Below are positions 27,118-36,386 of a stretch of 64,000 bases of DNA, in pieces. Under the pieces are notes generated by a model, which was not told the origin of the DNA, searched no databases, and worked only from the letters and a program-made list of their open reading frames with translations. Made by a program: the position numbers and the translations under genes. Source of the DNA: Streptomyces gobiensis (lineage in GTDB: Bacteria > Actinomycetota > Actinomycetes > Streptomycetales > Streptomycetaceae); the NCBI RefSeq assembly GCF_021216675.1, contig NZ_CP086120.1, positions 1,240,001 to 1,304,000 of the forward strand. Direction: 5' to 3'. Within the stretch, counting starts at the first letter, position 1, and the number at the start of each line of letters is the position of its first letter.

Positions 27118-27429
27118 ATGCGGCACCGATGGGCGTTCATCACCGGCCTGGCGGTCGGGTATGTGGTCGGTACGCGGGCCGGGCGCGAGCGGTACGAGCA
27201 GCTGCGGAGGAACGCGGAAGAGTTCGTCCAGAACCCCGCCGTCCGCAACACGGTCGAGTCCGCCGCCCAGACCGGCCGCCAGGCCGCGGCCAGGGCGGCG
27301 CACGTGGTCACCGACAAGGTGGGCGACCGGCTCCCGGACCCGGTGGCCGAGAAGGTCCGCGCACTGTGTGAACCCGGCCGCCGCCCCTCGCCGGATGAGA
27401 ACGCGGACTGGGGCGTGAGCAACACGTAG
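27118..27429 (+). CDS. YtxH-like membrane-anchored helical protein
   Basis: A 103-residue protein starting MRHRWAFITGLAVGYVVGTRAG, the single helix with GYVLG-type motif seen in YtxH-domain proteins, then ERYEQLRRNAEEFVQNPAVRNTVESAA and an Ala-rich amphipathic helix. Such proteins are common and uncharacterised in Streptomyces. ATG 27118 follows GAAGGG. Confidence 0.8.
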   Translation: MRHRWAFITGLAVGYVVGTRAGRERYEQLRRNAEEFVQNPAVRNTVESAAQTGRQAAARAAHVVTDKVGDRLPDPVAEKVRALCEPGRRPSPDENADWGVSNT

Positions 27430-27442
27430 GTCGCTCGCCGGG

Positions 27443-27884
27443 GGTACCTTCCCCAACCCCACCCCTTCCCGAAACTGGGGGCTGCCGCCCCCAGACCCCC
27501 ACCCCCATGTTGTGGGCACTCGCAGCCCCACGAGGGGCATGGGCCCACCCTGCTACGCAACCACCCACCCACACCAGCCACGAAGCTCCGGCCAACCCCG
27601 GGGCGGAGCTCGCGACGCTTGGTGGGCACAACCCGGCCACCGGCCCGCACCGGGCCACCCCGGGGCGCCGGGGCGAAGCCCCGGGTTTCGGGAAGGGGCG
27701 GGAATTGGGGAACCCCACTCACGGCACCCCCGCAGCCGGGCGGAGCCCCGCCGCGCGGCGGAGCCGCACATCGGCACAGCCGGGAAGGGGCGGGATACGG
27801 GGACACCCACCCACGGCACCCCCGCCCACGGGCGAAGCCCCGCCACGCGGCGGAGCCGGGAAGGGGGACAGGGAAACCCCGCCG
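27443..27884. repeat. GC-rich intergenic repeats with 92-bp period
   Basis: This gap holds no gene. CGGGAAGGGGCGGGA starts at 27689 and again at 27781, and CGGCACCCCCGC at 27722 and 27814, so a unit of exactly 92 bp is repeated; a partial, shortened third copy starts at 27857. Each unit contains a hairpin of the type GCGAAGCCCCGCC / GGCGGAGCC. At 27452-27500 an inverted relative (CCCCTTCCCGAAACTGGGGG) occurs, and a similar element lies at 33352-33446. Confidence 0.75.
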
Positions 27885-29144
27885 TTACTCGGTGAGCAGC
27901 GTGGCGAGCGGCACACCCGGGTCGGCCAGGGTGTGCGGGTCGACCACCCGGCCGGAGCGGATCAGCTCCTGGATCGTCTCGGTCACATCCCAGATATTCA
28001 CATTGAGCCCGGCCAGCACCTGGTTGTCGCGCAGCCAGAAGGCGATGAACTCCCGCTTGCCGACATCGCCCCGGCACACCACCTGGTCATACGAGCCCGG
28101 CGGTGCCCAGCCGCTGTACTCCAGACCGACGTCGTACTGGTCGGAGAAGAAGTAGGGCACCCGCTCATAGGAGACCTCCTGGCCGAGCATGGCGCGGGCG
28201 GCCGCCGGGCCGCTGTGCAGCGCGTTGGCCCAGTGCTCGACGCGCAGCCGGGCGTCGAGCATCGGATGCCAGACGGCCGCCGCGTCCCCGGCGGCGTAGA
28301 TCGCGGGGTCCGCGGTGCGCAGCGAGGCGTCCACGGTGATGCCGCCGATGCCCGGGGCGAGGTCAAGACCGGCGGCCTCGGCCAGCGCGGTGCGCGGGGC
28401 CGCGCCGATGGCGGCCAGCACTCCATGGGCCGGATGTTCCTCGCCGTCGTCGGTGCGTACGGCCAGGACGACGCCATCGCGGCCGGTGATCTCGGTCAGC
28501 CTGGCGCCGAAGTGGAAGCGGACGCCGTGCTCCCGGTGCAGATCGGCGAAGAGAGCGCCGAGTTCGGGCCCGACCACCGTGTGCAGCGGCGTCGGCTCCT
28601 GCTCGATGACGGTGACCTCGGCGCCGTAGGAGCGTGCGGCGGCTGCCACTTCGAGGCCGATCCAGCCGGCGCCCGCGATGATGAGCCGCCCGTTCTCCCG
28701 GCCGAGCCGGGTGAGCACTCCGCGCAGCTGGTCGGCGTGGGCGAGGCGGCGCAGATGGTGCACGCCGGCCAGCTCGGTGCCGGGGATGTCCAGCCGCCGC
28801 GGCTCGGCGCCGGTGGCCAGCAGCAGGGCGTCGTACTGGATGAGGGTGCCGTCGCCGAGATGTACGCAGCGGGTGGCCCGGTCGATACGTACGGCGGGCT
28901 GGCCCAGGTGAAGCTCGATATCGGCGCCCGCGTACCAGGCGGGCTCATGGACGAAGACACTGTCACGTTCCTCGGCGCCGGTGAGATACCCCTTGGATAG
29001 CGGGGGGCGTTCATAGGGGTGGTCGCGTTCATCTCCGATGAGAATGACGCGGCCGGTGAATCCCTCCGCTCGCAGGGTCTCGGCGGCCTTCGCTCCGGCC
29101 AGTCCTCCGCCGACGATGACGAACGTTCGGTGTGCGTCCACCAC
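27885..29144 (-). CDS. FAD-dependent ferredoxin-reductase-like oxidoreductase
   Basis: About 419 residues of the BphA4/rhodocoxin-reductase type: FVIVGGGLAGAKAAETLR (FAD ADP-binding), RPPLSKGYL, LLLATGAEPRRL, LIIAGAGWIGLEVAAAAR (NAD(P)H-binding), IYAAGDAAAVWHP, and a C-terminal reductase domain. The DQYDVGLEYSGWA stretch is typical. Such enzymes pass electrons from NAD(P)H to a ferredoxin. GAGGAGG precedes GTG 29144; an ATG at 29192 would add 16 residues without a clear ribosome site. No ferredoxin or P450 gene adjoins it. Confidence 0.9.
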   Translation of the reverse strand: MVDAHRTFVIVGGGLAGAKAAETLRAEGFTGRVILIGDERDHPYERPPLSKGYLTGAEERDSVFVHEPAWYAGADIELHLGQPAVRIDRATRCVHLGDGTLIQYDALLLATGAEPRRLDIPGTELAGVHHLRRLAHADQLRGVLTRLGRENGRLIIAGAGWIGLEVAAAARSYGAEVTVIEQEPTPLHTVVGPELGALFADLHREHGVRFHFGARLTEITGRDGVVLAVRTDDGEEHPAHGVLAAIGAAPRTALAEAAGLDLAPGIGGITVDASLRTADPAIYAAGDAAAVWHPMLDARLRVEHWANALHSGPAAARAMLGQEVSYERVPYFFSDQYDVGLEYSGWAPPGSYDQVVCRGDVGKREFIAFWLRDNQVLAGLNVNIWDVTETIQELIRSGRVVDPHTLADPGVPLATLLTE

Positions 29145-29431
29145 GTGGTGCCTCCTCGCTGCCGTTCCGGTCGCGCCCCCGGAATGGTTCATGAGGAGCC
29201 TCCCGCATCGGCGGGATCACGGGAAGAGCGCAGACACATGAGCGCACGCATGATGGCGAGCTGCCGTCTCCCCCGAGGACGACCGCCCGCCATCTCAGGA
29301 ACCAGGATCGGGCGACCGGCGAATGTTTCGCGCCGAATTCGGGGACAACGCAAACGGACGGATACGTTCCGTGTCCGGCTGCCTAGGGTCAGTGTGAGCA
29401 ACCGCTCGGGGGATGGCATCGGGGAGGGCAG

Positions 29432-30472
29432 ATGCTGCGTATCCACTTCGCCTCCGAGGACCTCAACCGGCTACGGCTGGCCGCCGGACCCGACCCGCTC
29501 TGGGAGACGGTGCTGAGCCTGCATCTGCTCCAGAACCGCGACGCGTCCCTGGTCTTCGACCCGTGGCGGCGCGAGGTACGCGCCCGGATCGCCCGTGCGG
29601 GCCTGACCCGCAGCGTCGAATCGCTGATCCGGCTGGCGCCCTGCGCCTCCTACTTCCCCGACTTTCTCACCCCGGGACAGGGTATCCAGGATCTTGAGAC
29701 CGGCCTCGACCAGCTGATGTCCACCTCCAGGTCACGGCTGACCGCCGAGCTTTCGATGATCTTCCCAAAGGGGCCGCTGCCGCCGGGAGCGCGGCGGATC
29801 GCCGAGGGCGACCCGGTGGCGCTGGCCCGGCTGGCGGAGGCGCTGCGGCGCTATTACGCGATCGCCGTGGAGCCGTATCTGGACGCGGTACGCGAGCGGT
29901 TCGCGGCGGACCGGGCGAAGCGGGCGGCGGCCGTGCTCAGTGGCGGCCCGGAAGCGCTGCTCAGCAGCTATGCGCCGCTGCTCGACTGGCAGGGCGGCGC
30001 GCTGGGGCTCGGGCAGCTGGAGGCGGCGTATCCGGTAGCGCGGGACATGCGGCTGAAAGACCGGCCCTTGACGCTCATCCCGTCTTTCTTCTGTGTCCAC
30101 ACCCCGATCGCGCTCGTCGATGAGTCCCTGGATCCGGTGCTGGTGCATCCGCTGGATCCCCCGCCGGGCTGGCTCGCCCGGACCACGCGGCGGCAGGAGG
30201 AGGAGCTGGCGAGCGCCCCGGTCGGGCAGCTGATCGGCAACACCCGGGCGCATCTGCTGGAGCTGCTGGACCGGCCCCTCACCACCTCGCAGCTGGCCGG
30301 CTCGCTGCGGATGGCGGCCTCAACGGCCAGCCGCCATACGACGGTGCTGCGGGAGGCGGGACTGATCGCCTCCCGGCGGCGCGGCAACTCCGTACAGCAC
30401 ACCCTGACGCCCCTGGGCAAGGCGCTGCTGGCGGGGCGGATTCCGGCTAATGAATGGCCACGGTCCGGGTGA
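29432..30472 (+). CDS. Winged-helix (ArsR-like) transcriptional regulator
   Basis: A 346-residue protein with a long N-terminal domain of unknown ligand ([34 protein letters not shown] is the recognisable start) and a C-terminal winged helix (about 262-330: [35 protein letters not shown]). This layout is common in Streptomyces DUF5937-type regulators. Its 3' end overlaps the converging dgt gene by 26 bases. Targets unknown. Confidence 0.85.
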   Translation: MLRIHFASEDLNRLRLAAGPDPLWETVLSLHLLQNRDASLVFDPWRREVRARIARAGLTRSVESLIRLAPCASYFPDFLTPGQGIQDLETGLDQLMSTSRSRLTAELSMIFPKGPLPPGARRIAEGDPVALARLAEALRRYYAIAVEPYLDAVRERFAADRAKRAAAVLSGGPEALLSSYAPLLDWQGGALGLGQLEAAYPVARDMRLKDRPLTLIPSFFCVHTPIALVDESLDPVLVHPLDPPPGWLARTTRRQEEELASAPVGQLIGNTRAHLLELLDRPLTTSQLAGSLRMAASTASRHTTVLREAGLIASRRRGNSVQHTLTPLGKALLAGRIPANEWPRSG

Positions 30473-31718
30473 GCCGGGCGTGCAGGGACCGGGCGGAGGC
30501 ATCGGTGAGGCTGGCGATCTGGTCGATGACGGCACGTACCCGGGCGACATCGTCGGGAGCCTGTGCGTAGAGCGCCCGGAACTGCGGATCGAGGCCGTCC
30601 GGCGCACGGGTGATCAGATCCTGGGCCAACTCGGCGAGCACGACGCGCTGTTCGGCACGGAGCCGCTCCTGGTCCGGGCGCTGTATCACATAGCGGTCAG
30701 CGACGGCCTTGAGCACCGCACACTCCAGCCGGGTCTCCAGGGGCACCACAAGACCGGCGGCATAGCGGGTGAGCGGCCCGCCGCCATGCACCGCCCGGGT
30801 CGCGCCCTCGGCGGCGAGACAGAAACGGCCGATGAGCTGGCTGGTGGCGTCCTTGAGCCTGGCCTGTGCGCGGGCCGTGCCGTCGTAGCCATGCGGCCAC
30901 CACTCCTGCTCCAAAAGCCGGTCAAGGGCGGCGGCCAGCGCGGCTTCCTCGGTGCCCTCGGGGGCATAGCGGGCGGCGGCTACGGCGAAGACCTCGCCCC
31001 GCTCGGGGTCGGCGAGCAGCATATTGGGGTCGAGATACCCGGCGTGCAGCCCGTCCTCGACATCGTGCACCGAGTAGGCCACATCGTCCGCCCAGTCCAT
31101 GACCTGTGCCTCGAAGCACTGCTGATAGACGGGTGCGCCCTCCCGGTACCAGTCGAAGACCGGGATGTCGTCCGTGTATACGCCGAACTTCGGCGAGGCT
31201 GGGTCGGTGGGGTGTTCGCCCTGCGGCCATGGGTATTTGGTGGCGGCGTCCAGCGTGGCCCGGGTGAGGTTGAGACCGACCGGGCGCCCGTCGGCGGTGA
31301 AGCGCTTGGGTTCCAGCCGGGCCAGCAGCCGCAGCGACTGGGCGTTGCCCTCGAAACCGCCGCAGGACTCGGCGATCTGGGCGAGGGCCTGTTCGCCGTT
31401 GTGCCCGAAGGGCGGGTGACCCAGATCGTGGGCGAGGCAGGCGACCTCGACCAGATCCGCGTCACAGCCCAGTGCGGCGCCCAGCTCCCGGCCGACCTGG
31501 GCGCATTCCAGGGAGTGGGTGAGCCGGGTGCGCGGGCTGGCGTCCCAGGCGTGTGCGCTCGACCCGGGGGTGACGACCTGGGTCTTGCCGGCGAGCCGAC
31601 GCAGCGCGGCGGAGTGCAGCACCCGCGCCCGGTCCCGCTGGAAGGCGGTGCGTCCGGGCCGCTTGTCGGGCTCGGGCTCCCAGCGTTCGATATCGGTGCG
31701 GTCATACGTGCCGTACAT
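30447..31718 (-). CDS. dgt: Deoxyguanosinetriphosphate triphosphohydrolase-like protein
   Basis: A 423-residue HD-domain enzyme: [18 protein letters not shown] contains the first His, [16 protein letters not shown] the HD pair, and a third ligand lies in [17 protein letters not shown]. It cleaves dNTPs to deoxynucleosides and triphosphate and helps balance dNTP pools. Dgt-type genes often precede dnaG in Streptomyces; dnaG is not in this window. It is the lone minus-strand gene between the regulator and the MFS transporter. Confidence 0.94.
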   Translation of the reverse strand: MYGTYDRTDIERWEPEPDKRPGRTAFQRDRARVLHSAALRRLAGKTQVVTPGSSAHAWDASPRTRLTHSLECAQVGRELGAALGCDADLVEVACLAHDLGHPPFGHNGEQALAQIAESCGGFEGNAQSLRLLARLEPKRFTADGRPVGLNLTRATLDAATKYPWPQGEHPTDPASPKFGVYTDDIPVFDWYREGAPVYQQCFEAQVMDWADDVAYSVHDVEDGLHAGYLDPNMLLADPERGEVFAVAAARYAPEGTEEAALAAALDRLLEQEWWPHGYDGTARAQARLKDATSQLIGRFCLAAEGATRAVHGGGPLTRYAAGLVVPLETRLECAVLKAVADRYVIQRPDQERLRAEQRVVLAELAQDLITRAPDGLDPQFRALYAQAPDDVARVRAVIDQIASLTDASARSLHARLTRTVAIH

Positions 31719-31804
31719 ACCCTGACCGTAACCGGCGCACCGCCCTGAGGCTCAGCGGCCCGATGTGGCTCCCGGTGTGGCTCCCGGTGTGGTTCGGCGG
31801 GGGC

Positions 31805-33268
31805 TCAGTGGTGGGTGAGCACCAGCTGGGGCTCATCGTCCCCGGCGTCCCCGGTGTCATCCGCCCGCTCTGCCGGCTTCTCGATCAGCAGGGCGGCCGC
31901 CAGGCCGATGACGAGCAGCGCGAGGGCCGCGTACATCGCGTTGGTGTATCCGGCCTCGGTGACCCCCTGGCTGTCGCTGCCCGCGGCGATCAGCGCGGAG
32001 GCGATGGCGATACCGAGGGAGGCTCCGATGCCGAAGCAGGCGCCATTGAGACCGGAGAGCGAGCCGGGCTTGTCCTTCGGCGAGGAGGTGACGGCCAGGC
32101 CGTTGAGGCCGGTGAGCATAAAGCCGCCATAGGTGACGCCGAGCGCGGCCAGCGCGGTGAACAGCACCCAGGTGGAGTGCAGGAAGACAGTGGCGAAAGC
32201 GAAGATCACCACATTGCAGACCGCGCCGGTCACCACGATCCGGCGCCAGCCGATCCGTGGGCCGATCCGGCCGGTGTACGGGGCGGAGATTACTCCGATG
32301 AGCTGAATCGGGGTGAGAAAGAGGACGGCGGCCGCGAGCGCGGTCAGCCCGAGGCCGACCCGGGCGTCCTGGCTGAACAGCGGGATGGTCAGCGCGATCG
32401 CGCCGAAGGCGCCGCCGAGCGTGCACACGGTGGTGAGCAGCAGCGGCCACGCACGGCGGGAGGCCAGTACCTCGATATCGATGATCGGGTTCGCACCGCT
32501 GCGCTGGAGCAGCACGAACGCGACCATCGCGGCGAGGCCGCCGATCAGGAAGAGGAGGGTGAGGCCGGAGGTCCAGCCCCAGGTCGAGCCCTGGGCGAGG
32601 CCGACGAGGACACCGGTGAGGCCGAGGGAGAGCGCGATGACCCCACGGCTGTCCAGCTTGGAGTCCCTGGCCGCGGGCGGCATGTCGGGGACCGCGCGGT
32701 GGACACCGATGAGACCGGCGATGGCGATCAGGGTGCTGACGACGAAGATGCCGCGGAACCCGATGGTGTCGGCGATATGACCACCGGCGATGGCGTCGAT
32801 GCCGGCCAGGCCGCCGTTGATGGCGGTGATGATGCCCGCGGCCTTGCCGAAGCCCGCCGGGGTCAGCAGCTGGTTGAGCGCCAGAAAGGACAGCGTGAAC
32901 ATCGCGGCGGAGACGCCCTGGAGAACGCGTCCGACGATGAAGATCTCGATGCTGGGCGCGAAGACGCACAGCACATTGCCGATGATGAGGATGACCGCGC
33001 AGACGATCATCATCGGCTTACGACCGAGTCCGTCGCTGAGCCGGGCAAGGGTCACCTGGCCGATGGCGGCCATCAGGAAGAAGAGCGTCTGGGAGAGACC
33101 GGCCGCGGCGGTTGTGGTGCCCAGTCGGTCAATGACATCGGGGAGCGCGGGGCTCAGCATGGTCGCGTTGATCTGGTAGCCGAGGACCGCCAGCACCATG
33201 GCGGTCAGCATGCCGTAGCGGCCTGCCAGGTCCGATCCGGGCCGGGTCCGGCCGTCCATTACGGACAT
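31805..33268 (-). CDS. MFS transporter (DHA2-like)
   Basis: A 487-residue, roughly 14-helix MFS protein: LGYQINATMLSPALPDV in TM1, RLSDGLGRKPMMIVCAV as the loop 2-3 motif A, GRVLQGVSAAMFTLSFLALNQLL in TM4-5. Length and helix count suit the DHA2 drug/H+ antiport group, but the substrate is unknown. ATG 33268 has AAGGAGCTC before it. A TTGTC-A-GACAA dyad sits 30 bases upstream, and a GntR/UTRA gene is divergent, so the two are likely linked in control. Confidence 0.9.
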   Translation of the reverse strand: MSVMDGRTRPGSDLAGRYGMLTAMVLAVLGYQINATMLSPALPDVIDRLGTTTAAAGLSQTLFFLMAAIGQVTLARLSDGLGRKPMMIVCAVILIIGNVLCVFAPSIEIFIVGRVLQGVSAAMFTLSFLALNQLLTPAGFGKAAGIITAINGGLAGIDAIAGGHIADTIGFRGIFVVSTLIAIAGLIGVHRAVPDMPPAARDSKLDSRGVIALSLGLTGVLVGLAQGSTWGWTSGLTLLFLIGGLAAMVAFVLLQRSGANPIIDIEVLASRRAWPLLLTTVCTLGGAFGAIALTIPLFSQDARVGLGLTALAAAVLFLTPIQLIGVISAPYTGRIGPRIGWRRIVVTGAVCNVVIFAFATVFLHSTWVLFTALAALGVTYGGFMLTGLNGLAVTSSPKDKPGSLSGLNGACFGIGASLGIAIASALIAAGSDSQGVTEAGYTNAMYAALALLVIGLAAALLIEKPAERADDTGDAGDDEPQLVLTHH

Positions 33269-33297
33269 CTGAGCTCCTTGCCCCTGAATATCTTCGC

Positions 33298-33314
33298 CGC
33301 TTGTCAGACAAGCG
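33298..33314. promoter_or_regulatory. Putative GntR/HutC-type operator (MFS side)
   Basis: CGCTTGTC-A-GACAAGCG is a perfect 17-bp palindrome 30 bases upstream of the MFS start. The core TTGTC-N-GACAA recurs at the adenosine deaminase start (34305), with a half-site GACAAG at 33507 before the GntR gene. Confidence 0.6.
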
Positions 33315-33351
33315 AGTGTCGAGACAGCCTGAGCTACGGATTGCGGTGCCG

Positions 33352-33446
33352 TCAATAGGGTGGGATTTTCCCCACTCCCGCCCCTTTCCCGTAACCGGGG
33401 CTCCGCCCCTGGACCCCCGGTCCTGGGGGCGGGATAGGGGAACATC
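33352..33446. repeat. GC-rich intergenic element, relative of the 27.4-kb repeats
   Basis: The CCCCACTCCCGCCCCTTTCC / CCGTAACCGGGGCTCCG / GGGGCGGGATAGGGGA series shares wording and hairpin form with the 27443-27884 repeats. It lies in the 261-base divergent region between the MFS and GntR genes, which holds no other gene. Confidence 0.55.
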
Positions 33447-33529
33447 TCCCGGGCCGTTGACCGGGGCGGGGTGGGGCCTTAGCGTGCGGGGGGCTTATTC
33501 CGCGCTGACAAGTGGGCAGGGAGATCCTT

Positions 33530-34279
33530 ATGGCAGTCAATCCGCGACGGCGGCCGATGGTCGTGCTGTATGAGCGGATCACCGATGCCATACACGACGG
33601 CGCCTATCCGCCCGGCTCGACACTTCCCTCCGAGCCCAAGCTCGCCGCCGAACTCGGCGTCAGCCGCCCCGCGCTGCGCGAAGCCCTGCTGCTGCTCCAG
33701 GAGGACGGCCTGATCACGGTGCGGCGCGGCGTCGGCCGCACGGTCAGCGACCAGCCGCCCCGGCGCGGCTTCGAGCAGCTGCAGCCCATGGAGCGGCTGC
33801 TGGCGGCCGGTGGCCCGCCGCTGCGGGTGCGGTCCCTGGTACACGTCATCGAGGAGCCGACCGACTTCACCACCCAGTATCTGCTCGCCCCCGCCCGCTC
33901 CGAGCTTCGCTTCTGGGAGTCACTGCTGCTGAACGAGGGGGTACCGTGCGCGCTCGGCCAGGAGTGGGCGGCCCCGCAGGACGTGGTGGACCAGCTGCAT
34001 CCGGCGTTCGGCGAGGCGCTGCGCGCCGAACCGGAGACCCCGGCCCGGACCATGCTGGACGTACTGACCGGGCTGTCGCGGACCGTGGCGCTCACCGGTA
34101 CGAGCATGGTGAGCGCCACCCTGCTCGGACAGCACCGGGGAGAGCAGCTGGGCCGTCCCGCCGACACCCCGGTGGTGCTGATCACCCAGACCGTACGGCT
34201 GGAGAGCACCCCGCTGCTGGCCGCCAAATACCTGCTCCCCACCGGCGCGCCCGGGCTGCCGGTCCTGCAGGCACGCTGA
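33530..34279 (+). CDS. GntR-family regulator with UTRA domain (HutC type)
   Basis: A 249-residue regulator: N-terminal winged helix [43 protein letters not shown], then a UTRA effector domain ending [23 protein letters not shown]. HutC-type members bind TTGT...ACAA palindromes and respond to a small metabolite. ATG 33530 follows GGGAG. It lies between MFS and adenosine deaminase genes, both of which carry a TTGTC-N-GACAA dyad near their starts, so a nucleoside-related signal is a reasonable guess. Confidence 0.9.
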   Translation: MAVNPRRRPMVVLYERITDAIHDGAYPPGSTLPSEPKLAAELGVSRPALREALLLLQEDGLITVRRGVGRTVSDQPPRRGFEQLQPMERLLAAGGPPLRVRSLVHVIEEPTDFTTQYLLAPARSELRFWESLLLNEGVPCALGQEWAAPQDVVDQLHPAFGEALRAEPETPARTMLDVLTGLSRTVALTGTSMVSATLLGQHRGEQLGRPADTPVVLITQTVRLESTPLLAAKYLLPTGAPGLPVLQAR

Positions 34280-34298
34280 CGCCGTACACTCCACGGGC

Positions 34299-35417
34299 AT
34301 GAACTTGTCTGACAACCCTGCTGAGGCGGCTGCCACGGCCGCCGAGTGGATACGCCGGGCGCCCAAGGCCCTGCTCCATGACCACCTCGACGGCGGGCTG
34401 CGCCCGGCCACCGTCATCGAACTCGCCCAGGACTGCGGCTACGTGGGCCTGCCCACCGAGGAGCCGGAAAAGCTCGGCGTCTGGTTCCGGGAAGCCGCCG
34501 ACTCCGGCTCGCTCGACCGCTATCTGGAGACCTTCGCGCACACCTGCGCCGTGATGCAGACCCGGGAGGCGCTGCACCGGGTCGCCACCGAGTGCGCCGA
34601 GGATCTGGCCGCCGACGGCATCGTCTACGCCGAGGTGCGGTACGCCCCCGAGCAGCACCAGGGGCGCGGGCTCACCCTGGAGCAGGTCATCGAGGCCGTA
34701 CAGGACGGCTTCCGGGAGGGCGAGCGGCGCGCGCTGTCGGCGGGCTCCCCCATCCGGATCGGCACCCTGCTGACCGGCATGCGGCACACCGACCGCTCCC
34801 GGGAGATCGCCGGGCTGACCGTCGCCTACCGGGACCGCGGGGTCGTCGGCTTTGACATCGCCGGTGGTGAGATCGGCAACCCGCCCGGCCGCCACCTGGA
34901 CGCCTTCCAGCACCTCAGGCGGGAGAGCTGCCACTACACCATTCACGCGGGTGAGGCCGTCGGCGCGGAGTCCATCCACGAGGCGCTCCAGGTGTGCGGC
35001 ACCGAGCGGCTGGGCCACGGGGTGCGGATCACCGACGACATCACGGTCCGTGCGGACGGCACCGCCGAGCTGGGCCGGCTGGCCTCGTACGTACGCGACA
35101 ACCGGATCCCGCTGGAGGTCTGCCCGACCTCCAACCTCCAGACCGGTATCGCCGCCACCCACCGCGAGCACCCGATCGATCTGCTGCGCGGTCTGGGCTT
35201 CCGGATCACCCTCAACACCGACAACCGGCTGATGAGCGGCACCAGCATGAGTGTGGAGTTCCAGCGTCTGGTGGACGCCTTCGGCTATGGCCCTCAGGTG
35301 CTGGAGGAGTTCACGCTCAACGCCATCGAGTCGGCCTTCCTGCCGCTGCCGGACCGCGAGCGGCTGATCGCCGAGGTCGTACGGCCCGGATACGCAGCGC
35401 TCCGCGTCTCGTCGTAG
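34299..35417 (+). CDS. add: Adenosine deaminase
   Basis: A 372-residue TIM-barrel enzyme: [12 protein letters not shown] carries the HxH zinc ligands (Asp-Gly-Gly in place of the usual N/S-G), [19 protein letters not shown]-type motif as [38 protein letters not shown] and [13 protein letters not shown] with the catalytic Asp. It converts adenosine to inosine in purine salvage. It starts 19 bases after the GntR stop. The last 124 bases overlap the converging CbiX-like gene. Confidence 0.93.
   Translation: MNLSDNPAEAAATAAEWIRRAPKALLHDHLDGGLRPATVIELAQDCGYVGLPTEEPEKLGVWFREAADSGSLDRYLETFAHTCAVMQTREALHRVATECAEDLAADGIVYAEVRYAPEQHQGRGLTLEQVIEAVQDGFREGERRALSAGSPIRIGTLLTGMRHTDRSREIAGLTVAYRDRGVVGFDIAGGEIGNPPGRHLDAFQHLRRESCHYTIHAGEAVGAESIHEALQVCGTERLGHGVRITDDITVRADGTAELGRLASYVRDNRIPLEVCPTSNLQTGIAATHREHPIDLLRGLGFRITLNTDNRLMSGTSMSVEFQRLVDAFGYGPQVLEEFTLNAIESAFLPLPDRERLIAEVVRPGYAALRVSS
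34305..34315. promoter_or_regulatory. Putative GntR/HutC-type operator at the add start
   Basis: TTGTC-T-GACAA lies seven bases into the adenosine deaminase gene. It is the same core as the palindrome at 33298-33314. Its place inside the coding start may make it fortuitous or a roadblock-type site. Confidence 0.4.
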
Positions 35418-36226
35418 CGGCGCAGCACCAGTCGGGCCAGCGCCGGGTGGGCACCCAGCGGCTCCGCGGCGGGCACCCCCGGCACGGCTCCGGCGCACCG
35501 CGCCGAGAAGTACCCCGGCGCGGTGAAGTAGCTGGCCAGCGCGATCCGCTCACGCCCGCGTGCCCGGAGCGCGGCCACCGCCTCGGGAACGGTGGGGGCC
35601 GCCGCCGAAGCGTAGCCGGGCAGCACTGGCACCCCGCCCAGTCGCCGGGAGAGCAGTGCGGCCGTACGTTCGGCGTCGGCGGCCGAGCGGGGGTCGCGGG
35701 AGCCCGCGGCGGCCAGTACGACACCGTCGGGGCCGCCCATACCGGTCTCGGTGAGCCGGTCGTACAGCGCGTCGGCGAGCAGCGGATGAGGCCCGAGCGG
35801 TGCGGCGATCCGGCAGCTGAGATGCGGGGCTGAGGCCGCCGCCTCGGGGATGTCGTGCCGCACGTGATAGCCACGGCCGAAGAGCAGCGGCACGAGCACC
35901 ACCTCACCGGGCTGGTGGGCGGCGAGGGTGTCGCTGAGCAGCGGCTCATTCAACTCGATATGGCCCAGCTCCACCCGTAGACCGGGGCGCAGGGAGCGGA
36001 CGTGCGCCAGCAGCTCATTGACCGTACGCAGGGCTCGCGGCTCGCGGGAGCCATGGGCGACCGCGATCAGGGTGGGCGCCGGTCGGGCCGGTGGCCGGAC
36101 CGTGCTGAGCTGGCGGCTGAGCTGAGCGGTGAATCGGTTCATGAGCTGCGCCGTAGTGTCGGGGCCGGTGGGGTCGGGGCCGGTGTCCGGGGAGGCCGAT
36201 GAGCTTGAGGGGATCGGCGCCGTCAT
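35294..36226 (-). CDS. Sirohydrochlorin chelatase (CbiX-like)
   Basis: About 310 residues with two CbiX-type halves: [21 protein letters not shown] (His ligand in AHGSR), [32 protein letters not shown], then [20 protein letters not shown] and a second half ending near [15 protein letters not shown]. It would insert Fe or Co into sirohydrochlorin; siroheme is the cofactor of the nitrite reductase encoded at 48872. The last 40 or so residues are Ser/Arg-rich and read antisense to the deaminase gene, so they may be a run-on to the first stop. ATG 36226 is chosen; 36241 is also possible. Confidence 0.9.
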   Translation of the reverse strand: MTAPIPSSSSASPDTGPDPTGPDTTAQLMNRFTAQLSRQLSTVRPPARPAPTLIAVAHGSREPRALRTVNELLAHVRSLRPGLRVELGHIELNEPLLSDTLAAHQPGEVVLVPLLFGRGYHVRHDIPEAAASAPHLSCRIAAPLGPHPLLADALYDRLTETGMGGPDGVVLAAAGSRDPRSAADAERTAALLSRRLGGVPVLPGYASAAAPTVPEAVAALRARGRERIALASYFTAPGYFSARCAGAVPGVPAAEPLGAHPALARLVLRRYDETRSAAYPGRTTSAISRSRSGSGRKADSMALSVNSSST

Positions 36227-36336
36227 GAACCGAGTCTGCACAGCCGGGGTTGCCGCCCCATTGCACAGACGTCACATCTGATTGCCACCGGCTCACCACC
36301 TGGTGGCTTCCGCGCTGAGGGCCGATTGTCCACCTC

Positions 36337-36374
36337 GTAACACCAGACGGCGCCAGCCGTAACACGGGTGACTC
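36337..36374. promoter_or_regulatory. Possible GlnR box before the nitrate reductase gene
   Basis: GTAAC occurs at 36337 and 36359, exactly 22 bases apart, as the two a-sites of the GlnR consensus (GTnAC-n6-GAAAC-n6) would be. The intervening b-sites (CGGCG, GACTC) are poor. It lies 13-50 bases before the nitrate reductase ATG. Confidence 0.4.
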
Positions 36375-36386
36375 ACCCTGGCCCTT

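Noticed and set aside
27430..27884. CRISPR array
   Set aside because: Only two to three units with 92-base period and similar content throughout; no short repeat with unique spacers and no cas genes.
31763..33358. 531-codon plus-strand frame
   Set aside because: Antisense to the MFS gene; Gly/Asp/Glu-rich composition only.
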